Source: Petunia secreta (Eukaryota; Streptophyta; Magnoliopsida; Solanales; Solanaceae). Taken from it: a stretch of 64,000 bases of DNA. Below, one piece after another: positions 25,723 to 35,700 of the stretch. Position numbers and translations under genes: made by a program. Position 1 is the first letter of the stretch. Each line of letters starts with the position of its first letter. The DNA is taken from contig JARKIP010000033.1 in NCBI GenBank assembly GCA_029990175.1, positions 16,289,001-16,353,000 of the forward strand, read 5' to 3'. The notes under the pieces were generated by a model, which was not told the DNA's origin, made no database searches, and saw only the letters and a program-made list of their open reading frames with translations.

Positions 25723-26966
25723 TGTTGAAGTTTGAGTTTTGATGATTGACAAACGAGAAGAAACTGGTGAAGGACCTTGTGCTCAGAAGAAGGACCTTGT
25801 TCTTAGAAGATATCTTGGAGGTTCTATCGATGATGAAAAGATGCACAGATACATTCCTAGTCCGAGAGGGAATTGGAAAGAACATGGACGCAGCAGTATA
25901 GGGAAGGAAGCAGAATCCTAGTAGGACTAGGAGAACCTCGCGCAGGAAGGTTCTTCGAAGCAGGGCAGAGTTCAGTCCTAATGGGATTAGGAGTCTCATG
26001 GGCGTGAATATAAAAGCCTAAAAGGCGGCTAATAAACCCTAATTGCCTTAGGTGCCAGCTGGAAGTATCTTGGAAGATCTACATAATAATGGGGAATATT
26101 TTCAAAGAGTCCGAGAATGGAAAAAGTGTGTTGGAGGTAAAAGTGTATAAGGAAAGTATTTATTGAGTCCTAATTGGAGAATAATTCTTTTCCTTGTCCA
26201 TCAAGAAGTCTTATGCACACTATATAAACATCATTATGAAGACTTCAAAAGGGATGCACGAAATACTATCTCTTCAGCCATATAGAGAGAGATTGAGAGC
26301 TCAAAAGGTTGATAATTCTGAAGAGAACGCGCAGAAGGAATTGACTGGACGAGAGGTTCTTCATCAGGCATAATCATACCAGTCCAGCAAGAACGTGCAG
26401 AAGGAACTGATCGGACAAGTGGTTCTTCATCAAGCTATATTGGTTTTCTGTCTTGGTCTAGTTCATATGTATTAGGGCTTTGAATTGTAACCTATTACGC
26501 TTATTTGAGAAGCATTGTTTAGGTACTTTATTTGAAGAAATCCTTGTGCTTTTAGGCTAGAGTTAGCTTAAAAGAGTTCTACGGTCGTGGATCGTAGGCA
26601 GTCTTTTACTTAGGAGTTTCCTAGGTGTGTTTGCTACAATTGAGTTGATTGTAGGCAGTCTTAGGTACTAGAGTTTAGTCCCTTGGTTATAGAGTTTGTA
26701 ACCTAAAACTTGCTCGTTGTATTAGTGAAAGAGTTTTCAAAATCCCAGAGTGTGGGTCGTGGTTTTTCTCCCTTGAGCAAGGAGTTTTCCACGTAAAAAT
26801 CCCTGTGCAAGTTTATTTCTGAATTATTGTTGTTAGCACAGTGTTTAGGGAAAACCCGTTAAGAACCAGGTTCTTGCGGGCACGAGCAAGGTTCTTCGGA
26901 AGGCGAAAATTGGAAGACACTATTCACCCCCCTCTAGTGTCTGTTGAAGGTGCACCAAGTGCAACA
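25723..26966 (+). repeat. 3' LTR of the copia element
   Basis: It begins TGTTG directly after the purine tract and ends GCAACA, giving TGTTG...CAACA ends and a length of about 1,244 bp. Near the 3' end it has ATTCACCCCCCTCTAGTGTC, familiar from Solanaceae copia LTRs, and several copies of a GAAGGTTCTTC/AAGAACCTGG word. The 5' partner is absent, so age by LTR comparison is not possible here. Confidence 0.8.
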
Positions 26967-27437
26967 GTTAGTCTGCAACATAGCTAAATTCGCCATGTCG
27001 TTTTTATATAAAACTACTCAGGATCTTATTTTTTTCCAAGTTGGGTGACAAATGATACGGTGACATTCTCCCATGTTTGAAACCCTAATATGCATTAATA
27101 TTGTCAAGTTTACTACAAAACATTTTTCTATTAAATGTTCTTTCATATGACCCATATTAGCTACGGTCATAAGTTATTACTCATAAATCATAAGTAGTCA
27201 ATGTCACCAATGAAGATCTGTTGTTCAACTTGTTAAATCACTTAAGTAATAATTAACTTGTTTCGGAAAGACATAGTTAATTTTAAACCCTATTGAAGAT
27301 CAAAATGTCACACCGTGTTGGCCGCAGACTGGGTGCAACATTCTTATATGACGGGCCTTTCATTATAGGATATCAAAGTAGAAAAATTAATACACAAAAG
27401 AGTTTTGTTCATTCACGAAAGGAGTTTCTTACAGTTG
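26967..27437. other. Spacer upstream of the P450 pseudogene
   Basis: No coding sequence or recognisable element is seen. The right part presumably held the P450 promoter. Confidence 0.4.
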
Positions 27438-27445
27438 TATAAATA
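27438..27445 (+). promoter_or_regulatory. TATA box of the P450 gene
   Basis: TATAAATA lies 69 bp upstream of the P450 start codon, a normal spacing for a plant core promoter with a short leader. This is inferred from position and sequence only. Confidence 0.55.
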
Positions 27446-27513
27446 TGTGACAAGATTTTATCCTACAAACATAGCCAAGTTCAGCAAATTATATTCTTCA
27501 ATACACCAAAGAA

Positions 27514-29442
27514 ATGGAGCTATCTTTTCTTCTTGGCACTGCACTTTTCCTTTTAACCTTACTTGTTACTAGGTGGTACAAAGAGTACAATAGTAAGAGA
27601 CAATTGCCTCCAGGGCCTTGTAAGCTCCCATTCATTGGAAACTTGCACCAACTTATCGACTGGAAATCATCTGAATTGTTACCCCATCGTACTCTTGCAA
27701 AATTAGCCACAAAATAGGACCTTTGATGCACATGAAACTTGGGGAACGTTCAGCCATTGTTGTATCATCACCTCAAATGGTTAGAGAAGTGATGAGAACA
27801 CATGATCTCAATTTCTCTAATCGGCCAGTGCTTCTGGTTGGAAAAGAAATGATGTATGATCATGCTGACATGGGATTTTGTAACTACGGTGATTACTGGA
27901 GACAAATGCGCAAAATTTGTATTCAAGAACTCCTTAGTCATAAAAATATTCAGGCATTTTATCCCAAGATGTTTAATGAGATATCCAATCTTGTTAGCAT
28001 AATTAAGAATTCTGCTTCTGGAGATAGTCCTATTAACGTGACTGAAACATTATCTTTGTACACAAATTCAATCATTTGCAAAGCAAGTGTTGGTAGGGCA
28101 TGTAAAAATCAAGAATCTTTGATTGAAATCATGAGAACAGTGGCAGGTTCAGCTGGAGTATTTGATGTTGCGGATCTTTTTCCCTCAGTGAAGATACTTC
28201 ATTTTATAAGTGGATTAAAACAAAAATTACGTAAAATGCATGATGAGGTTGATGTTCTTTTAGAAGAAATTCTCAATGAACATGAATCCCAGAGTTTGAG
28301 TGAATTAAGTGAGTCCTCAGAAGAAGATATAGTTGATGTTCTCCTGAGGCTTCAAAAGAGTCCAGATTTTTCAATTCCTATCACAAGGGATAATATCAAG
28401 GCTATAGTCATTGTAAGTAGCCTCTTCTCTCTAATTTCATTCTTTTTGCTTAGTCAAATCTGAAAATTCATTATTTTTGACTTGTATTGTAATTTTTGTT
28501 GACTCGACTTGTTTTAAAGCTTTAAGAATTTTTAAGAAGAACCCAGGACCAAAAAGGAAAAGGAGAAAGTTGAGCCTTATAGAATAATATACAGTTTCTC
28601 AATCACGGTGGCATGGAAAGAATTACCTACTTATCAACTTTTGTCTTGCTAGATATAAACTCTCTCCCCTAGTTTTTACTAATTCATTACGCGCTGGACG
28701 TTATAGTTCCTAAATTTTTAATTAAGTGTAGTGTTGCGGTGACTTTAGAATCTATATTAGCTCTTAATTCAATGATTTCCTCTTTGTTGAAAAGGACTCC
28801 TGCTAATAGTTGAGTTGGATATGCAGGACTTATTTGCAGGAGGATCTACAACTTCCGCATCAACAATGGAATGGGCATTTTCAGAATTAATGAAAAATCC
28901 AAAGATAATGAAAAAAGCACAAGATGAAGTGAGAAGTTTTCAAAGGAAAGGAAAAGGGAATTGACCAAACTGATGTTCACAAACTTAAATACCTCAAAAT
29001 GGTAGTTAAGGAGACTGTACGGTTTCATCCTTTAGCTCCATTATTAGCTCCAAGAGAATCCAGGGAAGATTGTGAGATTAATGGCTATGTCATACCCAAA
29101 AATACAATGGCTCTTGTCAATTTTTGGGCTATTTCAAGGGATCCAAATTATTGGCAAAATCCTGAAACATTTGATCCAGAGAGATTTAATGAAAGTCACC
29201 TTGATTTTACTGGAGCTCATTTTGAGTTTACACCATTTGGTACAGGAAGAAGAATTTGTCCAGGATTATCATTTTCAATGGCCACTGTTGAGCTTAGCCT
29301 AGCACTATTACTCTACCATTTTGATTGGACACTTCCTAATGGAATGGAACCCCATGAACTGGACATGACTGAAAAATTTGGTAATGCTCTTGAAAGGAAG
29401 AATAACCTGTACTTGATTGCCTTGCCTTATGTTCATGCTTAA
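27514..29442 (+). pseudogene. Cytochrome P450 (CYP71D-like), frameshifted
   Basis: The intact ancestor was an ER-bound monooxygenase. The N-terminal anchor (about residues 1-20) is followed by the proline hinge QLPPGPCKLPFIGNLHQL, a C-helix-like YGDYWRQMRKIC, an I-helix variant AGGSTTSAST, ETVR (the ExxR motif, 29,011-29,022), PERF and the haem-binding FGTGRRICPG (29,236-29,265). One GT-AG intron, 28,413-28,826, lies in the usual CYP71 position. A one-base loss near 27,715 and a shift near 28,932 break the frame. Family assignment to CYP71D is by overall resemblance to Solanaceae sesquiterpene-oxidising members; substrate is unknown. Most key motifs are preserved, so inactivation seems recent, or could be a sequencing error. 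Confidence 0.88.
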
Positions 29443-29984
29443 TGCTGGGAGTGAGAGTCCAATCGACCAATGGACCACCGAATTTCGACTCATAAGAATA
29501 AATTGTGCACCAAATTCCCCTTGTATTGCTTATGTTATCTTGTTATGTTTGTATTTCATGATTTTGGATCCTTTCTTGACCCCATTGTACCAGGTATAGC
29601 CAATTTATGTTCCTGTGAACTTATATAATAACAGATTCCTAGTTTCTATTGTTTTGTGCTACAAGTAAAACTTGATAAACATCCAAGACTAAGAGTTTAG
29701 TGTGCTTTTGACTCAGTATTATGCTTCTTTAGTTTAATTTGACAAGTATTCAGTACAGTATTGATAGAACTCTTTACAGAAACAGGAAGCAAACAATATA
29801 TGGAGTAGTAAGACCAAAGAAAGCCAGTGAAATTACATAGCGTCCATAACAAAAAAGGGTCATCATGAATTGTCAAACAGAACACCTACATTAAAGCCAA
29901 AACTGTGTATCCAAGCACCCTGCTTCATGTCTAATCAAAATTTTGCAAAACAACTACTTAAAATAGAAAATGAACTGCAGGTAA
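29443..29984. other. 3' flank of the P450 pseudogene
   Basis: The sequence after the stop probably includes the P450 3' untranslated region. No other feature is visible up to the minus-strand gene fragment at 29,985. Confidence 0.4.
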
Positions 29985-30765
29985 TCAACAAGACAAAAGA
30001 AATGTAACGCTAAACATCAGCAAGATGAATAAGTCCTTGAGCTGAATCACCACATTATACTCTGCCATGGTGTTTTCTCCAGTACCGTCAGATTTTTTGA
30101 AGAAGCGAGATCGCCTGATAATAACACTGAATTTAAGCACCAAGTAGAAGAAATAAGCAATTATCATCAGAAGCAACCATCCATATCCTTCAACTACATT
30201 TGCCTTTGCTACTCGACTCCTAAGTAATGCACAGTTCAACATCATGATCATCGAATCTACCCCATTGATTATCAATCTTGCCAACATATTCCTGTTACAC
30301 AAACACACAAAATTGCTGTGATTACATAAGTACAATACATACTACTATAAAATTTAAATAGTTTAACTTTCACACAGTCATAGTATAAGATTTTTTACAT
30401 ATCAAGTCACCTAAACTATACTCTTAACTAAGCTAAAAGTAACTATTCATAAAAAGTCATGACACCATTGATTAAAATAATATCGTGACTTGCTACAACA
30501 TATTAAATATACTAATAGGACGAACAATTTTTACACTATAAAGTGTATGTAAGTTAAAACTAAATTTTATAATGGACTTAGAAAAACAAAATCATACTTT
30601 GGTGCTGTATTTTCAAGATTATCTTGGTGTTGTTGAGCTTCCATTTTTGGCCAACTTAGGAGCTTTGGTGAACGAATCAGTGTGAAACCTGCTGAAGGAT
30701 TCTTGACCATAGTCATGTTGTTATCCATTTTAATAGACCTTGTAGACCTACTCCAATCATTCACA
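29985..30765 (-). pseudogene. Truncated host gene, 3' exons of a membrane protein of unknown function
   Basis: Two minus-strand exons can be joined in frame: 30765-30598 (ending before a GTATGA donor) and 30291-29985 (after an AACAG acceptor); the intron phase agrees on both sides. The encoded part contains a charged segment (DWSRSTRSIKMDNN) and two hydrophobic stretches (GWLLLMIIAYFFYLVLKFSV and DLFILLMFSVTFLLSC at the C-terminus), suggesting a tail-anchored or two-pass membrane protein. I do not recognise the family. The 5' part is missing: upstream of 30,765 the sequence switches to pararetroviral DNA. It could also be a chance pair of frames, but the matched phase and splice sites argue for a real gene remnant. 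Confidence 0.5.
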
Positions 30766-31150
30766 TGTAGTTTAGAATTTTTTAAATGGTTTGAATATAC
30801 AGGAAAATTAGCTAACTGTGAATCTTTAAATATGGTAGTTAAAAAATGGTATACGAAAAGTAATAAAATAATAGAATCTACCATTCCCCCATTAGAAGAA
30901 ATAAATATACCAGTAGGTGATAAAGTAGTAATAGGAAATCCTTTTAAAAGAACATCAATAGATGCCCAAGGAGAACCTAAAAATAGAGATATTAATAAAT
31001 TAATAGAACAAAGTAATTATACAAATCAAATACTACATGTCATAGCCAATCAGGTAGAAGAAGCAAGAAGCAAGTCTTCTTTTAAACCATTCCCAGAGAA
31101 AAGAATAAAATTTGAAGATAATATTGAAGAAAATCCAATTTTCAGGCTAT
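30766..31150 (+). mobile_element. Inverted pararetrovirus ORF2 fragment
   Basis: This 385-bp stretch is the reverse orientation of part of ORF2 in the array (for example the complement of about 36,583-36,967 in unit 1). It encodes the coat-region segment from CSLEFFKWFEYTGKL to EENPIFR. At 31,151 it abuts the 3' end of unit 1, making an inverted junction; at 30,766 it abuts the truncated host gene with a few bases (TGTAG) of possible microhomology. The residue pattern (ANCESL) matches units 2 and 3 better than unit 1 (ANRESL). Confidence 0.92.
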
Positions 31151-31289
31151 TACCATAAGGGCAATAGAAGGTCCCAAAAAACATATTTAATGAAATAATA
31201 AAGCTAATAATTAAATCAAAAACTAATAATCAAAGTAAATGTTAAAAATATTTATAAGATCAGAAAACTTACTATTAAAATTGGAACTG

Positions 31290-31295
31290 TTTATT
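31290..31295 (-). terminator. Poly(A) signal, unit 1
   Basis: AATAAA on the minus strand lies about 95 bases downstream of the TATA box in sense direction. In pararetroviruses this signal lies shortly after the transcription start, is bypassed at the first pass and used after a full circle, giving a terminally redundant RNA. Confidence 0.6.
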
Positions 31296-31388
31296 GAACA
31301 TGAAGGAACATTGTTTTACAGAGAGGGAAAGTAGGCAATATTTCGAAAGTGAGGATTTCGAGTGATGCCTTACTTCTAATTTCTACTT

Positions 31389-31558
31389 CTATTTATAGCT
31401 GCTAATGACACTATTCTCCTTTACAGGTGGAGAGCTATTAACGGGGAATCTTATCTTTTATAAAGTAAGATAAGATTTACATTATTGATGCTAATGGGGT
31501 CCTATTGTAAAGAATCTTATCTTTACAAAAGTAAAGTAAGATCTACATTATTGATACC
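31389..31558 (-). promoter_or_regulatory. Pararetroviral promoter, unit 1
   Basis: The TATA box TATAAATAG is at 31,389-31,397 (minus strand). In sense direction upstream of it, 31,447-31,491 and 31,513-31,558 form an imperfect direct repeat of about 46 bp with offset 66; each copy holds GTAAAGATAAGATT- or AAAGATAAGATT-like words in inverted arrangement. Such a duplicated upstream block is a candidate enhancer. Activity cannot be judged from sequence. Confidence 0.6.
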
Positions 31559-31588
31559 ACTTGGCACTTATTTGTTGTCTATCTTTTG

Positions 31589-32059
31589 CTAAAAATCCGT
31601 GAGATATGCTTGAGCAATCCCGTGTGGGTCCTCCATATCTCCATTATCTCCTGCTGATGCTGTTGATGACGCTGTATCTAATAATTCAGTGATTTGATTT
31701 ATTTCACTGCCATTTGCTTGGTCTAAATTTGCTAAGGCCTGTTGAAGTTTTCTTTTCAACGCTTCCTTTGATAATTTGTCTGTTGATCCGATCTTCGTTT
31801 GAACTTGCTGAACCTGTTTTTCTTTGTTCTTAGGGGTCCACCCCTTAATTTTTAAAGTTTTAACAAGGTACCTGACCTTGCATAATACCTCTATATTGAA
31901 TTCCCAACTAATAATATAGGACACTCTTTTAGCCATGAAGAATTTACATAACTGTATATGTTCTGGTAATGCTGCTAGTTCTTCGTTTTCTTTCTGGTAA
32001 TTGGTGTGTAACTGTTTGAAAGAAGGTGACAACACCCTTTCGTAAATGTATTCCACCAT
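31589..32059 (-). CDS. Pararetrovirus ORF4, unit 1
   Basis: This 156-residue frame is present with the same length in all three units. Its middle (CKFFMAKRVSYIISWEFNIE) resembles the C-terminal part of proteins encoded downstream of pol in other endogenous caulimovirids; the C-terminus is rich in Gln, Ala and Ser. It overlaps the end of ORF3 by 85 nt in another frame. Either the virus used two overlapping frames here or an older frameshift split a single protein before the units were multiplied. Function is unassigned; by position it may belong to the transactivator/inclusion-body class. Confidence 0.65.
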   Translation of the reverse strand: MVEYIYERVLSPSFKQLHTNYQKENEELAALPEHIQLCKFFMAKRVSYIISWEFNIEVLCKVRYLVKTLKIKGWTPKNKEKQVQQVQTKIGSTDKLSKEALKRKLQQALANLDQANGSEINQITELLDTASSTASAGDNGDMEDPHGIAQAYLTDF

Positions 32060-32787
32060 TCATAAAACCATCTTGGGATGGGATCCGTTGATACCTTTTC
32101 ACAGAACTTGACAAACCATGAATGGCTGCCAGGTCTTACGTATATGAAGTTACACCACGCATTTTTGTAGTCGTAAAAATTATAACCTGATATTTTAAAA
32201 TTCACTGATAATGGAAATTGAATCGGCGTGTGTAGATGATCTACTGGCCAATCCGCAGGGCTTAAAATTCTTTTAATAGTAAACTTGGAGTACCTAATAC
32301 TCCTTGGATCATTTTTATCTGCTAACTCATTTTCAATCTCTATTGAATTGGTTGCTATCAATATAGCTTCATAAAATTCTCTTGTTTTATAAGGGTTGTC
32401 TGTTTCCACATAATTTCTGTCTGTGTAACAAGACTTGATAATATCTGTAATTCGTTTTTCAACTAATTTTCTCTCAATCGCAATGATTGGTACCTGTTGA
32501 CTGTTTATCCAATCGAATTTCTGTTGACTTGCTGTTGAAGAGCTTGCTTGTTCTTGTTTAATGGGAGGTTGAGGTTGTACTGCCTCAGAATAACTGTTTA
32601 TGGTTCTTTTGGCATAACTGTTTAAGGATTGTTTTGAGGTTCCTGGGGTTGCTTCTCTCTTTACCGGTGTAGGAGGAGGTAATTGAGGAAACTCTGCTAA
32701 AGCCGTATATCTGTTTTTATGTGAGTTCTGGTTATGATGCTGTTCAAGGAATTGCCTCGGAGGTTTTACTGGATATAATGGCCTCAT
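31975..32787 (-). CDS. Pararetrovirus ORF3, unit 1
   Basis: The 270-residue frame starts at an ATG that overlaps the end of ORF2 by 44 nt and is open in all three units. The N-terminal third is rich in Pro, Gln and Ser; the C-terminal part has a Trp-rich segment (DPIPRWFYEWWNTF) shared with proteins of endogenous caulimovirids. Its location after pol corresponds to the transactivator/viroplasmin gene of related genera, but I see no decisive motif. See ORF4 for the overlap. Confidence 0.65.
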   Translation of the reverse strand: MRPLYPVKPPRQFLEQHHNQNSHKNRYTALAEFPQLPPPTPVKREATPGTSKQSLNSYAKRTINSYSEAVQPQPPIKQEQASSSTASQQKFDWINSQQVPIIAIERKLVEKRITDIIKSCYTDRNYVETDNPYKTREFYEAILIATNSIEIENELADKNDPRSIRYSKFTIKRILSPADWPVDHLHTPIQFPLSVNFKISGYNFYDYKNAWCNFIYVRPGSHSWFVKFCEKVSTDPIPRWFYEWWNTFTKGCCHLLSNSYTPITRKKTKN

Positions 32788-35700
32788 GTCTTCTCTGTAA
32801 AAATTCTCTAGTTAAAAAATCTGGAAGACTATTGTCTTCTCCTTTAATAAATTCCATTTGAAAATCAAAGCTAAATAATAAAGCTTCCCATCTGGCAAAT
32901 ATTTGTTTTGAAACTAAATTCTTAACATCTTTTTGCAAAACATCTTTTGCTGCTTTACAATCAACTCTTAAAAGAAATTCTTTGTTTATCAAATCATCTT
33001 GAAATTTAGTTATACATAAAACTATTGATAAAATTTCTTTTTTAATAGTACTATAATTTTTTTGAGCTCCGTTCCATATTCCAGAGCAATATCGGACTAA
33101 TTGTTCAGACTCTTTTGGAGAGAGACGCTGTTTAAGAATTCCTCCGAAACCTATTTCAGAGGCATCGGTTTCAACAATCATAAAGGCATCCGGATGTGGT
33201 ATGCCTAGACAAGGAAGTCTTTGAACAATACTTTTGACTTTTTGGACTGTTTGTGTTTGTTCTTGGCTCCAAGGAACTGGATTTTTCCTAAGACGCTGAT
33301 AAAGGGGTTCACATATTTGTCTAAGGTTTGGAATAAAATCTGAAACATAATTGAGGCTTCCTAGAAACCTTTGTAACTGAGTTTTATCTGTTAAAACATC
33401 TGGAAATTTTGTAGAGAATTCTATGGCTCTACAAATTGGTTTATACATGCCTTGAGACAAGTCATGTCCTAAAAATCTAATAGAGGTTTGAAATAATTTA
33501 ATCTTCTTGGCACTCACTACCAGCCCATTTTTCTTAATAATATTAAGAAATTTCTTTAAATGCTTAAAATGTTGATCTATATTTTCTGAAAATATTAATA
33601 CATCATCAATATAAACTATTGAGAATGAACTATATGGATTAAATATATTATTCATTATATTTTGAAATTCTGATGGGGCATTCTTTAACCCAAAGGGCAT
33701 AACATTCCATTCATATTGGCCAAAGGGCACATTAAATGCTGTTTTATACTTATCCCTTTCATCTATTTGGATTTGCCAAAATCCTGATTTCATATCAAAT
33801 TTACTATATATTTTAGCCTTATACGTTCTTTTTAATAAATCTCTTTTATTTGGAATTGGATATCGTATCCATCTTAATACTTTGTTTAAAGGTTTATAAT
33901 TTATAACTAATCTTGGAGCTCCTCTTTCTCGTTCAGCATTATTATTAACATAAAATGCGGAACAACTCCAAGGTGACTTAGAAGGACGAATTATTTTCTT
34001 TTCTAATAATTCATTAATTTCCTTTTTACAATATTCCATTAATTCTTGGTTCATTTGAATTGGTCTAGCCTTAGTGGGGATAGATCCTTCTTCAAATCCT
34101 TCTATATACGGTAATCGTACTATATGCCTTTTTCTTTCCCAAAAGGCATTAGGTAGATCTGAACAGACTTCAGATTCTATTTCTTTTTGGGTTTGTAGTA
34201 TTTTATCTTGAATTAGTTTATCTTTAAACTGGTTTTCTATTTTAACAATTTTAATTTCGTCTTTTATGTAATTTATTTGATTTTTTATCAATTGTATTTT
34301 ATAGATACTTCTTTCTTTTAGAGTATCTATTTCTCTTTGCTTTGGACCATTTAGGAAATAAAATATTATTTCTTTACCAAGATTATTGGTAGTAATACGT
34401 GTTGTATTAACTGTAAAAGGAGATATCTGAGTTAAAAAGGGAGTTCCTAATATAACTTCCTCATTTAAATCCTTTATCAGAATAAAAGTATTTTTAAAGC
34501 ATATATTATCATTACATATATGTGCATTAGATAATTTATATTTTATTTTAAGTTTTTCTCCTGATGCAGAGAATAATTTTGCTGATGTTTTATCGCAATA
34601 TTTTGTTGGAATTAATCCTTCTACTATACAATTTTGGTCAGCACCAGAGTCTAATAAAACTACTGTCTGGATACTGTATTCACTATTTATGACTAATTTT
34701 ATTGGTACATACCATTTTTGAGACTTAATTTTAGAGATAGCCAAGACTCCCAATTCGTCGTCTTGTGCTTCTACTTGTTTAGTATTTGAACTTTCTCCTA
34801 TTATTGTAGAATTTAACTCCTTTTGAGTTTTTTGAATTAATTCTAGAGCAAGGTTTTCTTCCTCTATGTTATTAACTTTTTGTTTTAAAATATTAACTTC
34901 TTGTTTTAATGTTGTTAATTCTGCATAAAGATCTGATATAGATATTTTTTCTTCTTTTTTATCAAATTTTTGTAGAATTTTTTTCATACTAAAAGGATTG
35001 GGTATGTTAGGTTTATTTGATTCTCTACTTAAGACTATTTCTTTTAATTTTAAAAGATATTCTCTTTTAATTTCTTCATCCTTTATTTGATCTATTAGAT
35101 CAAAGAAGAATTCTTTATTTTCATTTGATATGACTTTTATTGAACCTGTCCCGCAGGTACATAATCCTCTAGGACAATCACACTCTGACTCGGAAGTGTA
35201 ACTATCACTAGACTCATATGCTATATTAATTTGTTCATCATCACTTATGCTTTCCGTGGATGAACTTTCTTTTTCACTATTATCATTTTCGTCTAGTATA
35301 GCATATATTTTATTCTTAATGTCTTCATCTAATTCTAAACTATTAATTTTGTTTTTCTTCTTTGCCTTGACTCTACAATCATTTGCCTTATGGCCTTTTT
35401 TTCCACAATTGTAGCATCTTTCTTTAAAAGAAGGTTGTTTACTTTGACTTGTATTCTTTGGAATTTTCTTCCTGTATCTTTTGGAATATTTTCTTTTATA
35501 ATCACTATTGCTACTTTTGTCTTTTCTATTTTTCCTTTTGGATTTTTTTGTTGCCTCGGTAGACGGGGCAGTTATCTTAGCATAACCAAAATCACTACAG
35601 AAATTTCCTAATTCTTTCTTAGTGATTTTATAATCTCTTTTTAGCTGATTTTTTAATTTCATATCAGTACATAGTTCTAAAGCTGTTATGTTAATAAATC

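Larger units (their letters stand above)
20730..26966 (+). mobile_element. 5'-truncated Ty1/copia retrotransposon with 3' LTR
   Basis: The order is the C-terminal half of pol (reverse transcriptase and RNase H), a long degenerate region, a purine tract AAAAAGGGGGAA and a 3' LTR. No matching 5' LTR, gag or integrase is in the window, so the 5' half is missing; the left boundary near 20,700 is approximate. The internal part is full of stops. A word close to GAACCTGGTTC recurs from 20,840 onwards and again in the LTR (as AGAACCAGGTTCTT). Confidence 0.85.

Noticed and set aside
35390..35611. Plus-strand frames inside the pararetrovirus units (for example also at 42,831, 44,608 and 52,344)
   Set aside because: They are antisense shadows of ORF2 and recur only because the units are copies.
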